Shown in pieces: positions 12,376 to 23,216 of a stretch of 64,000 nucleotides of DNA (positions are counted from its first letter, which is position 1; each line of letters begins with the position of its first letter). The notes under the pieces are model-generated. The model did no database searches. It saw only the letters and a list, made by a program, of their open reading frames with translations, and was not told the DNA's origin. This stretch comes from Leptasterias polaris. Lineage: Eukaryota; Echinodermata; Asteroidea; Forcipulatida; Asteriidae. The position numbers and the translations under genes are program-made. The DNA lies in the NCBI GenBank assembly GCA_037783415.1, contig JAZGTN010000058.1, forward strand, positions 9,212,001 to 9,276,000, given 5' to 3'.

Positions 12376-12680
12376 ACTATACCCCCACACACACACACAC
12401 ACACACACACCCACCAATACTGACCATACGTGTCCATCTTCCAGCCCCTTTTAAACCAAGCATGGTCCTTGTTTTTGCGCGGGTGAATAAGAGAATTACG
12501 TAACGACTCCCCAAGCACCAACTCATTAATGCTCCTCTTTCTAATAACATTATGTTTTACCCAAATTATATAATAATTCCTAAACAATACCTCGAACTTG
12601 TTACAACCGGTAAAAGGCGTTTTGTCCGCCCGTAATATTTGTTCACCATTATTTATGTCAATTTTAAAGGTAACCGGCAT
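12336..12680 (-). other. Unassigned open frame divergent from the Rep-like gene
   Basis: A 114-codon frame opens with MPVTFKIDINNGEQI and looks coding-like up to about residue 90 (KMDTYGQYWW). After that it runs through a CA/GT microsatellite (12383-12411) and into LINE-tail sequence, so its end is not original. It points away from the HUH-SF3 gene across an 800-base intergenic region. A divergent second gene of the same element is possible, but I recognise no family and the frame may be chance. Confidence 0.25.
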
Positions 12681-13129
12681 TAATACGCATTCATGATATT
12701 AAAAGTGTTCGCTGGGGGATGGGTGGTGTTAAGAGCGGTTAACATGGTAATGTTGGGGGGGACGGAGAGATTTACCCCACATAAATTCACATGAGTACCT
12801 CCATTTTAAAGAATGGCTATCGTTACACAATGTTATTAACACTTCATAAATGCATTAGGTTTAACGTAAGGATAGGTTAGCCTCCCATTAATTATTGTTC
12901 TCTTTGTTTAATTCAACGATTAACCACAAGTCTAAGTATACAGATATAATAATATATCTTTATTTACTAGTCGGGGTTAATCGTTCACGTATGATGATAG
13001 TTACGAACGCTCTCAGTGAAAAAAAAAATCACCATTGTAGGGTCTTCGAGCATGATGTCATTTTCTCGACTGAAAAGTTGTAAAACACTAGCGACACACC
13101 AATGTGCATAATATCTTAATTTAGGACAC

Positions 13130-13157
13130 TGTTAACCGTCCGTGGTTAACCGTGGAC
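13130..13157. promoter_or_regulatory. GTTAACCG repeat pair upstream of Rep-like gene
   Basis: Two close copies of GTTAACCG (in ctGTTAACCGTccgtgGTTAACCGTgg) lie about 330 bases before the Rep-like start. Further GGTTAACM-type sequences occur at 12736 and 13294. Repeated short motifs upstream of an HUH gene are candidate protein-binding sites; function is inferred only from position. Confidence 0.35.
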
Positions 13158-13196
13158 TAGACCATGATTAAAAAAGATGCTACGCGTTGGCAGGGT

Positions 13197-13270
13197 GCCA
13201 ACTATTTAAACACGTGACAACATAACGTTTTTAAATAGTTGCCAACTATTTCAACACGTGACAACATCAC
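13197..13270. promoter_or_regulatory. Iteron-like 30-bp direct repeats with internal hairpin (candidate replication origin)
   Basis: Two 30-base direct repeats at 13197-13226 and 13241-13270 differ at two positions. Both contain CACGTGACAACAT after GCCAACTATTT. Between them, AACTATTTAAA (13200-13210) is mirrored by TTTAAATAGTT (13230-13240) and can form an 11-bp stem with a 19-base loop. Direct repeats next to a hairpin, upstream of a gene with HUH nickase motifs, resemble rolling-circle origins. No nick site can be pinned down from sequence alone. Confidence 0.5.
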
Positions 13271-13414
13271 CAGGTGCTGAACTCTATACTGGGGATTAAC
13301 CGACAGGATTAACCCACATAAATGAATGGCACCGGTGCAGTTTCAGATCGTCAAGAAAGCGATGGTCACTGATACTGTCCAAACTCCACTCCAATATGCT
13401 AATTAGGCCTAGGC

Positions 13415-13421
13415 TATATAA
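13415..13421 (+). promoter_or_regulatory. TATA box of the Rep-like gene
   Basis: TATATAA, 64 bases before the ATG at 13485. With the strong start context CACCACCATGG at the ATG, it makes a compact and plausible polymerase II promoter. Confidence 0.55.
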
Positions 13422-13484
13422 GTTACTGACATCTTAGGCTCATTGGGCATTTAGCAGATTGGGCATGACCAGTTACACACCACC

Positions 13485-15371
13485 ATGGAAACTACAGCTT
13501 TAAAGGATTTGGGGGACCGTCAAGTCCGACAGGTATATTTAATCACCTACAGCCAGGCAGACGAGAGGATCGTCCCGGACCGTCGGGCCTTTGCGGAGAT
13601 GGTTGTTAACGCATTCACTGCTCTGGGCAGTGTGCCGGTGTGCTGGTCGTGTTGCCAGGAAACCCACATGAATGGTGCTTTACACTATCACATGGCTATT
13701 AAACTTCAGGTTGCCAGGCGATGGTTACAAGTGAGAAATCGATTAGCCAATGTACACGGTGTGAGAGTTAACTTTTCGTCCAATCACACAAATTACTTCA
13801 GTGCATGGCAGTATGTCATGAAGGAAGACCGACAAGGCGCAATACAGTCACCGGGGCATCATGATTTAGCTACTCCGCCTGCCACAGCCAAAGCTTCAAG
13901 TGTACGTCACACTGCAGCTTCTCAGACGAATGCTACAAAAGGACCTTGTAAGAAAAGGCGGCGTGCCCGCCTGTCGGCCTACCAAGTAAGCGAACTTGTC
14001 ATATCCAAAGGTCTGAAGTCACATTTGGAGCTGTTATCCTTTGCTAATAAACAGAAAAGCATGGGGAAAACTGATCTAGCCGAGTTTATCATAAACCGAG
14101 GCGAGAGAGTCGTCCGCCAAGTAATAAAGGTATTATTTTCTCTATAATTATTTTCTTTTAGACTTTCGTAACCATTTCCAGCCATTTTAATAGGAACCTT
14201 AAGTTTCCCAAAGGGATGAACTTAAGTATCAGTGAAACATTTCTCTTTTTCATACGCACATAAAAAATAAATGCCTATCAATTTGCTTACTAGACAATTG
14301 CTTTGTCCATAACTCCTCATGTTGATGTGCCTGAATTTATAAACATAATGATATCGTCCTCTCCGAATATTATAAGGCCACTAATGGCAATATCAGATAA
14401 TTTGTAAAGATCAAAAGATAATAAAATTAAAACTGCATATAAGTTCGCAACAATATATAAAAATCCACTTGGGATCAATAGACTCCCAAATACCATGAGT
14501 TCAACAATATGCCTAATGATTTTATCAAACCCATCCAAATGGCAGTAATTACCTACATATAGATCTGAGCAGACGATAACTCACAAGTTATCCGGTGGTA
14601 AAAATGGAGTCATAAAAAGGGTGAAATTCATAAAACTAGAACTGGCTATTTTATTGGGTTTATCATAAAATATAAAACAAATATTGTGTTTCTTCTACAG
14701 GATGCATGGGAATTGGAAAAATCCGAAGAACTTCTACAGAGAGCAGGACTTAGTCGCCTGCAGATACTAGAGAGGTCACATTTTGATGAATGCATCTGCA
14801 ATGGCGAATGGCTTGTATGTGCTGAAAATGTATTACTTAACAATGATATGTGCACAAAGAGTTTTTCTCAAGCAGTAACATCTCTCTTGGACGAGGGTAG
14901 GGGAAAATATCGTAACATCATGATTACTGGGCCAGCAAATTGTGGGAAAACATTTATTTTAAATCCACTAAATAAATCTACAAAGTTTTCACCAACCCTG
15001 CTACAACAACATTTGCGTGGATTGGAGCTGAAAAATCTGAAATTATATTCCTGAATGACTTTCGGTGGACCTCACAAATAATACCTTGGCAAGACTTGCT
15101 ATTACTACTAGAAGGTCAACTGGTCCACCTCCCGGCCCCCAAATCGCACTTTGCACAAGATTTAATTTTAGATAAGGACACCCCAGTTTTTTGCACCAGA
15201 AACAACCCACTCGTCCTTGTCAAGGGTGGAGCTATAGACGTAAGGGAGTCTGAAATGATGGCCGTCCGATGGAAAATATTTCCATTTCACCACCAAATTC
15301 CTGAATATGAACAGAAGTCTGTTCCGCCTTGTACGCGATGCTTCGCATCACTAATCTTAAATAAGGAATAG
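13485..15371 (+). pseudogene. Rep-like gene: HUH endonuclease plus SF3 helicase, one intron, one frameshift
   Basis: Exon 1 is 13485-14129 and exon 2 is 14701-15371. The 571-base intron has GT at 14130, ends TTCTTCTACAG, and both sides are phase 0. Exon 1 carries HUH motifs: YLITYSQ (residues 18-24), the metal-binding HYH at residues 67-69, and YVMK at 110-113, whose Tyr is the likely nicking residue. A basic patch KKRRRAR follows. Exon 2 carries an SF3-type ATPase: Walker A GPANCGKT (about 14929-14952), Walker B IIFLNDF and a motif-C-like VFCTRN. A single-base frame change near 14965-14990, between Walker A and B, breaks the frame at 15054; all later motifs are in the other frame up to the stop at 15371. 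The layout matches CRESS/parvovirus-type replication proteins and related cellular or transposon genes. It could be an endogenised viral Rep or a mobile element. The start is supported by Kozak context and TATA box. Confidence 0.85.
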
Positions 15372-16596
15372 TTTGAAACAGTCTCATATAGGTGTACAGT
15401 TTTATTTTGTATCGACTCTGCTCACATGTTAAAGTAACTAAACAAATGCAATTTGTAGCAAATCATACTTTGCTTGATGAAAATACATCAATTTTGGATC
15501 TTTTTTTGGACTATTTCAGACAACCTTTTTTCATGGTGGTGTGAAATTTGAGGCCCAATCTGCATTTGCTCCCCCCCCCAATATCAGGGCAATAGAAATC
15601 TTAACTTATTTATAATAAAGGTTAGAGTAAAAGACACAAATGTTAAGTTATCACTCTTGTTTTAATGTTATCTATATAGGCTTGATGACAGGTGTGCCCT
15701 GCACACGCATTACTACAAATACATGGGAAGAGAACTTATTTATAAATAAGTTCCCCCGGCCCCCTTTCAGTAAATCTTCAATAAGAAATAGTTCAAAATA
15801 TGAATGTTTTTTCTAGATTCAAAGGATGAAAATGTGCTATTTATGGACATGATGTTACTTCAGGGAAGGTATATGCTGTGAAACCATGTGATAAATCTCT
15901 TCTGAACGACCACTTCTTCCAAGCACAGATGTCTCACATGGCGAAACCACATAGTCATTCGTTACCAAACCTGTAGACCTTTATCCCAGTGCGGCTATCT
16001 AATTTTTTTACCATTCCAAAGTAGGAAAATTACTCTGGTTCCTTTTTATGGTGTGTGATTTGGTATCATCAATGTAATTGGGTATACAGGGCACCAGACA
16101 AAGATAGCCGCAGTGACATATAGGTCTATAGTCTTGTATTCTATCGACTCTGCTCACATGTTAAAAGACAAATAAGGATAGGATTTTGGCCTTTTATACA
16201 AGTGATTTTCATGGTGGTCTGAAATTAAAAAGGGATTTAACTTGATGACATGCACTAGTAAAAGAATTCTGAAATGGTCACTCTTTTTTAATGTTAACTC
16301 TGTAGGGTTAATATTATGCATTACTGGAAATACCTTCGAAACTACGTGGCAAGTTGACTTTTAGTCAGTTTCACAAGTACTTTTTAGGTTTAATCTGTAT
16401 CCCCCCTTCCCCCCCCCCCCTTTTCAATGTTGTGGCTCCCGTGCAGTCTCACTTTTGCGCGCACGGACCTGTGTACACGGGCCTCTACAACATTGCGAGG
16501 GGGGGGGGGGGGCATATAATATTTGGTTTTTGTTTAATGTGTTAGAAAAACTGATGGAAGCACGCACCCACCTACCCACCAATACATGTGTACACT
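15372..16596. other. Region 3' of Rep-like gene: 24-bp direct repeat, perfect palindrome and small inverted-repeat element
   Basis: No ORF of note. The 24-base sequence beginning TATCGACTCTGCTCACATGT is found exactly at 15410-15433 and 16142-16165. Weaker similarity follows both copies (TTTAATGTTA...TAGG near 15661 and 16291), so a diverged duplication is likely. A 22-base perfect palindrome lies at 15732-15753 (core TTATTTATAAATAA). Homopolymer C and G runs occur at 15574-15582, 16400-16421 and 16499-16512. Confidence 0.6.
15974..16128. repeat. Small inverted-repeat (MITE-like) element
   Basis: The arm at 15974-16000 (TAGACC to GCGGCTATCT) is mirrored at 16102-16128 (AGATAGCCGC to GGTCTA) with about 22 of 27 positions matching. 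The interior is AT-rich and non-coding. No target duplication resolved. Confidence 0.45.
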
Positions 16597-17060
16597 GCAG
16601 ATTGAGGACATACTTTCCATACTTTGATTACTGCTCGCAAATATGGGCAGAAAGATTTAACATACATACAGAAAAATTACTGAAACTTCAAAAACGTGCT
16701 GCCCGATTAATTCTAAGTAAAAGTTACGACACTCCCTCTATAGAGTTGTTTAATACATTAGGCTGGATGCCGCTACAGAAACGATTTCACTATCTGCGAG
16801 CAGTATTTATGTACAAGTGCATGAACAATCTTACTCCTTCTTATCTTACAGACGAAATCCTTAAAATATCCGATCTGCACCATCATACCACCAGACAGGC
16901 GACTAAAGACACATTATTTATTCCTAAATACAAAACAGATTGCTTCAAGCACAGCCCTTTTGTCGCCGGGGCAATTGTCTGGAATAATCTTCCCCAAAAC
17001 ACCAGATCGGCAGCATCATTAAGCTCTTTCAAGTCAGTACTAAAAGATACCCTTGCTTAA
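16597..17060 (+). mobile_element. LINE C-terminal fragment (CR1/L2-like)
   Basis: The last ~150 codons of a LINE ORF2: YFDYCSQIWAE, KLLKLQKRAARLILSKSY, LGWMPLQKRFHYLRAVFMYK and IVWNNLPQNTRSAASLSSFK, ending in a stop at 17060. Everything upstream of about 16597 is missing and replaced by low-complexity C and G runs. A dead 5'-truncated copy. Confidence 0.85.
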
Positions 17061-17272
17061 TTTACATTTTAAGTATAATTGTTTTAGTTCATCTCTGTAT
17101 AGTATTTATAACTGTGTTTTTACTATATAGGCCCATATTTTATCAATGTGGGGGGTGTACAGTGAATTATGCTTATTGGGGGGGGGGGGGGGTTGTTAGT
17201 GTTAGGTGATGACGGTCACAGGCAAAGTTATCGGGCCCCCCAAATGAGTTTTTGGGCGAGTAGGGGGAGGTG
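17061..17272. other. Spacer with a G homopolymer
   Basis: LINE 3' UTR remnants, then a run of 14 G at about 17178-17191. No coding signal. Confidence 0.5.
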
Positions 17273-17673
17273 TCAAGAGCCAAAAAACACGTTTTTTATT
17301 TTGAAAGAAAGTTTAAAACGGGTTTGTTTACCTCCAGTAACATGCAACTCCTCCAAAGATTTGCCATGTTGCGAAACCAAGTTGCCTCTCTCCAAGCTCA
17401 GGAAAAGTCTGGGCAGTTTGGTTACCCTCTGGACAGTGTCTGGCAACTGGTAGTACTCACGATGGACCCGCAAATCATGACCCATGAAGTCTGCAAGTGT
17501 TTCAAGCTGATGTTCATTCAAGGCAAGAATTTGTGAAACAGTCGCTACATGTTTACGAAGCTTTGTAGACCGCATGCTATCAGCATTCTCAAGGCCCGCC
17601 TCATTCGCATATGCTCGTAGACAGTCGCTTCCTCGTATATGACCTGTGCCTCCGTAACAACTTCGTGCGAACA

Positions 17674-17833
17674 AGAACACCCACCCTTACAGATCCGGTT
17701 TGTGGGGTACTGCTATTGTTGTTCTATTATTCCCTTTTCTGAAGAATTCCCTTGTGGGGTCCAATTGTTCCTATTGAAATGACCTTGTGGGGTCCATTGT
17801 TCCATTGTTGTCAGGACCCCACAAGTGCCAATC
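17674..17833. mobile_element. Copy 2 of the 160-bp repeat family, inserted in the recombinase-like gene
   Basis: The insertion is bounded by a perfect 10-base direct repeat CGTGCGAACA (17664-17673 and 17834-17843). Removing insert plus one copy rejoins the two recombinase frames in phase; 170 added bases shift the frame. Ends are imperfectly inverted (GGTTTGTGGGGT and ACCCCACAAG). A 10-base duplication suits a Mutator-like MITE or a retroposed SINE; no A-tail is obvious. Confidence 0.85.
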
Positions 17834-19488
17834 CGTGCGAACATGTTGTCTTGTGCCACTCCAGCTGCATTTCTATTTGCGACAAGAGCCTTCAACCACG
17901 TCATCACATCAGTACCAAGAAGCACCGGAACAGTTCTGCCCCTCTTACCAACTATTTCAATGACTTCGAACATTTCAATGACTTCGAACATTTTACAGAG
18001 GTGCCGTTCAAGATCAGTCATGACACAATCCCCATTCACAATGGCTGCTCTACTGCGCTTGTGAAAATCTTCAAGTTTCATTTTAGATACTTCCCTCTGT
18101 CGTCTGCGGTTGAAGATAATGAGATGGCACAGTGTGACTTCATTCAAATTCTTCCAAGCTGTTGTAATTTGACGGCCCTTAGCAGAGTGTAGGAGCTGCA
18201 CTTCCCTGTTGCCAGTTTCATGAAGGAACGAGGACATTTTCACTACGTCTCCATTTGTCGGGATAACTGTTCGCTTGTTCCGCTTTCCTTGGTACAGTGT
18301 TCTGTGTGCGTGGGTTGACACAAGTTCTGGCCACTTAATTTCACACAACTGCCTAAACTGTTCGGCCTGTTCCACTTTTTCCCTAAGATTATACTCTAAA
18401 GCACTTGCTTGCAGTATGAGTGCACATCTCTTGATGGAATGTCCAATCTTTAGTGCTAGAGATGGAACGTGATACATCTGTTTCCCTTCACTGAAGCCGG
18501 CTACATCATGAACAGCCTTGACGATATCATTCAGATGGCGGGGATGCACGAATACTTCCAGTGATGCATTTGGTTGGTGGGTGTTTTGTCTGAGTTGTAT
18601 AACAAGACGACCAAGTTCTCGTAGTTTGTTCCGAATGTAACCATGTTGTGTAACATCGTGGCCAAGCCTAAGGTATTCACGTTTGGCAATTTCGAGAATC
18701 AAAGAATCATTCTTGACTACCAGAGCAACATTGTCTCTCCTCATAGAACTAAGAACCTTATTCAACTGGAAAGATACACCAGCTGGGGGAGGTTTTAACA
18801 AATCACTCTTGCTAGCTACTCGCCCCCTAACATGACCTATCCTACCGCTACCCTCAGTCTGTGCAGGGAGCGCAGGATTAAGTGGGCACTTATGACGTCA
18901 AAGATCAAGACGCACGTAATAGCCATAACAATGTATGCATGGTCCATATGCGTGTGGAGATGCCTCATGATTTGGTCTGTATACTATAACAAGGACACCC
19001 TTTCCCTCTCTGAGGACTTGGCAATTGTGTCTGTGATTACCAATATTGCGGATGTATAACAGAAGTTTCTTGCGGGCACTAAGGTCTGTCTCCGATGCTA
19101 TCTCTACAACTTCCCTCTCATCCTTGTGACACGACTGAAGGTGACGGGGTAAATTGGCATGAGGTTCATCACAGTAAAAGCAAAAGTGCTTTTTGTCCCA
19201 TTTCCTTTGTCCACCGACATTATCGGTCTTCATGACTGTTACGGCACAGTTCTCACTCGAATCATTTCTGTCAAATCCTACAGTTTCATTGCTTTGGTGA
19301 AGTTCGGCAGTTTCTGAAATAGCTTGTGGTTCATCGTCATCGTCATCCCTGGAACTGGTGTTTGGGTTGACAGAACTTGAAGTATCCGACGTTAAAATAG
19401 CTTGTGGGTCATCGTCATCCCTGGAACTGGTGTTTGGGTTCACAGACCATGAAGGATCAGACTTAAAATCTGATGTTCGATGGGCCAG

Positions 19489-19907
19489 CTAGCAAGAAAA
19501 AGAAAAATTACATAATTAACACCACTGAGTTATGATTTGGATGATCACACCAATTAAATATATAGGGTTTAGTGGATCGGCGTGCCCTTAAATTGCTAGG
19601 CAATTTACACATTACCACTAAGCTAGTCATAACTTAAACCATCCTTTCAAACAGTATATCCCATGTTGGGGGGAGTGGCGTGGCGCGCATTGGTTATTAT
19701 GACGCTTTCACTATAAAGCGAGTCGTTTGCCGTAAACACATAGTTGTGCGGCACAATTTTACAATTAGAGAGGACATTTGTTTGCCTCAACACGTAAACC
19801 TTTGAAAAACTTCTCAATTGTACATAGAATATTATATTTTGAAGAAACATAGCTCTTTCTGAATTTCCTTACGATGGAATGAATACATGACATAATCTTT
19901 TACTCAC
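19489..19907 (-). other. Intron of the recombinase-like gene
   Basis: Lies between donor CAG|GTGAGT and acceptor TTGCTAG. No internal coding homology seen. Confidence 0.5.
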
Positions 19908-20534
19908 CTGGTGCTCAAATAAGCAGCGTGTCATGCCATCCTCATTGTAACGCACACTGTACTTGATTACTGACTTCCCTGAAATATGAAAGGCAAACGG
20001 TTTGTCACAATACTTAATCATACTTTTATTTGTACAGGGATCAGGGTTGTCAATTGGCAAGAGTTCTTTTCATTTGCATCACAATGTGCTTTGTCTTATT
20101 AGGGAGGGTGCACAGGAAAGGGGCCGCTATGACTAAGTAAAGAGTTTAACAGCTTTTCTCATGAAATTATGCACTATGGTTATTTAGTTCTTAGTTCATG
20201 ATAATTTCTTGGGGGTTATGTAAAAAATTTTGTTTGGGGGGGGGGGGGGGGGGGGTGGGGGGAGGAAGGGGCTGACATACAACTATGCTCTATATTTTAA
20301 ACGTGCTCTTCATGTGATGGGGATCACAATAAGGGTGTGGAACTGTCATTTCGTGTCTCGTTAGTACAAAAGTTATCAATAAATTGTAAATACCTTTGTT
20401 TATGGAGGTGATTACAGCTGGATACCATGACGAGTCTGGAGGCCACAGTGCCATTACGCTGTCCCCTTCTTCATATTAGAAAAAACACATACAATTTAGG
20501 TAACATAATTATACGTTATTAATCAAACAAAAGT

Positions 20535-20800
20535 CGATCAGTTTACTGGTACGCTTTTGGGTCAACTCGGTCCGAAGCCAACTCGGTCCGAAGCCAACTC
20601 GGTCAAAAGCCAACTCGTTCCCAAGTAAACTGGTACCCAAGTAAACTGGTACCCAGGTCAAAACGTATCCAGGTAAACTCTTACTTACCCAGGTCAACTG
20701 TTACCCAGGTAAACTCTTACCCAGGTACGTACCGCCGACCCGGGTACGAGTTCACTTGGGTACGAGTTCACTTGGGTATGAGTTAACTCGAGTACGAGTT
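20535..20800. repeat. Complex short repeats around a palindromic centre (copy 1; copy 2 at 26357-26622)
   Basis: Tandem 15-20-base variants of GCCAACTCGGTC, AAGTAAACTGGTACCC and AGGTAAACTCTTACCC lead to a centre near GACCCGGGTAC. The pattern then inverts to GGGTACGAGTTCACTT. The whole block can fold on itself. No ORF of interest. Confidence 0.7.
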
Positions 20801-21556
20801 TACCGTTTATATGGTTTCCTTGCTCTATGGTTTATTCGAGGCTATTCTTAAATGGAATATTAATCACATGCATCAATAGAAATTGGTAAAGTAATAATTC
20901 ATTTACTTATGTGTTTGTAGACAAATGTTAGTACCGTACGGATTACTGTACAGTAGTATAGTAAACCGGGAAGCCGTAAACCGGTGCGCATGGTAATACT
21001 AATGGACATTTATTTACACTGGGAATGAGATAATCACTCACCATTTCGTGTGTCCTCTCGAGAGCTGCCATCGATCGAATGATCGAGTGTAAGGTCCTCG
21101 TGGATGCAAAAGTTATGTCAATGTTTGAGGCGTGTCCCATGACATTGCAAGTTGCAAGTTGCAAGTTGCAGTTCCAACCGGCTGGGCCACGCGAACCGAC
21201 TCAAACAGAATCAGCTGACCGTCATGTATATTACTTAATAATTAGAAATGGCCGCTTCTAAATCAACATTAAGGATACTTAATATCAACAGAGGGCGATG
21301 AAACCATCCGAGAGTGCGTTAGGCAGCAGCTTCTTTTTCACTCACACATGCTCCTCTCGTAAATTACGTAAACCGAGGATCACTCCCAAAAGCTTAGAGA
21401 ATTCACTGGCGTCCAAACTGGCCATAATGCTCCATTTATCAAATTTTTTCAAAGCGAGGACGTCCTCGCTCTGATAAGAGTCCTCGAAGAGCGAGTGTGT
21501 ATTCACATAGAAGAGCTCGGTTGGCAGCGTTTACACGTACACACACACACACACAC

Positions 21557-21707
21557 ACATCCTTACGGATCTGGTTTGTGGGGTACTGCTATTGTTGTTC
21601 AATTATTCCCTTTTCTGAAGAATTCCCTGGTGGGGTCCAATTGTTCCACTTGAAATTACCTTGTGGGGTCCTTTTGTTCCATTGTTGTCAGGACACCACA
21701 AATGCCC
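21557..21707 (+). repeat. Copy 3 of the 160-bp repeat family
   Basis: Follows an (AC)n run at 21537-21558. Shares GGTTTGTGGGGTACTGCTAT and the closing ACACCACAAATGCCC with the other copies. Confidence 0.8.
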
Positions 21708-23060
21708 TTGTGTGTGTCCACGCACACAAACACCTGCATACGAAGACCTCCTATTCTTCTATTGTTTATACTCTTTTTGTACACGCTCTCCAACTGGGGA
21801 CCTTTCCCCAATCGGGGACCCTTCCCCAAACGGGGACCCTATTGTCCTCTTTTATTATAGGTTCCCGGCTTGAATGTGTATACCTACCCATACACACATT
21901 CTCAAATATGCATCCTTGCAGAGCATTCTTTTGTTCTTTCCTTTGTCCCTGCACTTTCGCATAGACTGTCATACAAAAATTTGCTTGTGGCGTCACCCCA
22001 GTCTTAAGATTTTTCCACATGGAGAGCTTTTGGTTTCCCTTTTCTGTTATGACCTTGGAATCCATAAGATACCGAATAATTTATGAGCCCAAACGTTTCG
22101 TGAATCCCATAAATCGAGGACTTCTCTTTGTTCTCCCATTATTTGGAATAAGTTTCATTGACGTCCTCATTGGTTTTGTACACGAAAGCGAAGCGACGAC
22201 GTCCTCGCTCTGTCAAACACCCTGATCCCTTTTGTAAAAGTCCGTCGGTTTCAACTGGAAAAATGCATACTCTCGCACGCAGAATGGGGTAAGGGTGTAT
22301 GTTATAAACATCCGCAGTTATGTACTATAGACTCAGAATTCCCTCGAGTCCACATAATGTATATCTCCTTTACCCATTATTGTCCAAAAGAAGTTATAAT
22401 TCCCCCAAACTTGTAGTGGTGTTGGTTTCTTCATGGTTTGTACATGACATACATTATTCACTTAACACGTTCTGTTTATACTTTGATGTTGCATTCCCCC
22501 TCCTTGATTGCTGTTCGCTATTTTCAATGTTGTACTTAGCGTTTTTGTTTATAATAATATTGTAAATCATACTAATTGTGCGCTGTAGAAAATAAATATC
22601 GTTGTAATTTAGTTTTAATATGGCCTCCTGTTGTTGATATTTATCTTTGTTAATAATTATATATTTATTAAATATCATTTTCTTATGTACCAACTGCGCT
22701 TTCATTGACAAATATTGTAGAAGAATCTTTCAAAACGACAGGTCACTAAATTTATTAAAAGAATATGCGTCATTTTCATTTAACAAGGTTGAGCTCACAA
22801 GTCCTCCCTCTTTTCAAATACACAATCACATGAACTAAACACTTAAACAATTACCCCCAGCGAACACTTGCTGTTATCATTATAGGTACTGGGCAGATTA
22901 TCATAAAGACTCTTTGAGAAACGGTGTTATTCTGGACTCGAAACTCCGTGTGTTTTATTTAGGACTCCTGGCATATCTCAAGCTTTACATGTTTTGCAAA
23001 GGCCGGACGCCACCTCTTGGTGGTTGTTATACATAAGAAAGTGCTGCATATGTTACATCA

Positions 23061-23216
23061 GGGCCCTTTTCCAAACCTCGGCTTGGGCTACGGCTCCAGG
23101 CTCCGTAGGCTCCGTCTGATATTCGAACTACCGCGTACAAATGCACGCTTTACCCCAAAAAAATAACGGAGCCCAAGCCGGAGCCCAAGCCCAAGCCGAG
23201 GTTTGGAAAAGGGCCC
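23061..23216. mobile_element. Harbinger-like MITE, copy 1
   Basis: A 156-base element with long inverted ends GGGCCCTTTTCCAAACCTCG and its mirror. GGCTTGGGC/GGCTCC repeats fill the arms. Flanking triplets TCA (left) and TAA (right) are near-identical, as expected of the 3-base TNA duplications of PIF/Harbinger elements. Non-coding. Confidence 0.75.

Larger units (their letters stand above)
17273..20468 (-). pseudogene. Multi-exon gene: Tudor-like exon, zinc-finger-like motifs and tyrosine-recombinase-like domain (disrupted)
   Basis: Three exons fit. Exon a (about 20468-20394) encodes DSVMALWPPDSSWYPAVITSI. Exon b (19978-19908) encodes GKSVIKYSVRYNEDGMTRCLFEH. Exon c (19488-17273) is long. 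Donors are G|GTATTT and CAG|GTGAGT; acceptors are TTTCAG and TTGCTAG; phases agree at both junctions (1 and 0). Exons a-b resemble a Tudor-type domain. Exon c has a duplicated acidic NPNTSSRDDDD segment, a C2H2-like finger (FCFYCDEPHANLPRHLQSCH), a second CxxC motif, and a recombinase-like C-terminus with NRRR, LRKHVATVSQ and MGHDLRVHREYY (likely His and nucleophile Tyr, 17446-17482). Damage: in-frame TGA at 18898-18900 where the second finger's His segment should follow, an 18-base tandem duplication at about 17955-17990, and a 160-base insertion at 17674-17833. Such recombinase-like genes occur widely in animals, some Crypton-related. Host gene or transposon is unresolved. Exons upstream of 20468 are not identified. 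Confidence 0.7.
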
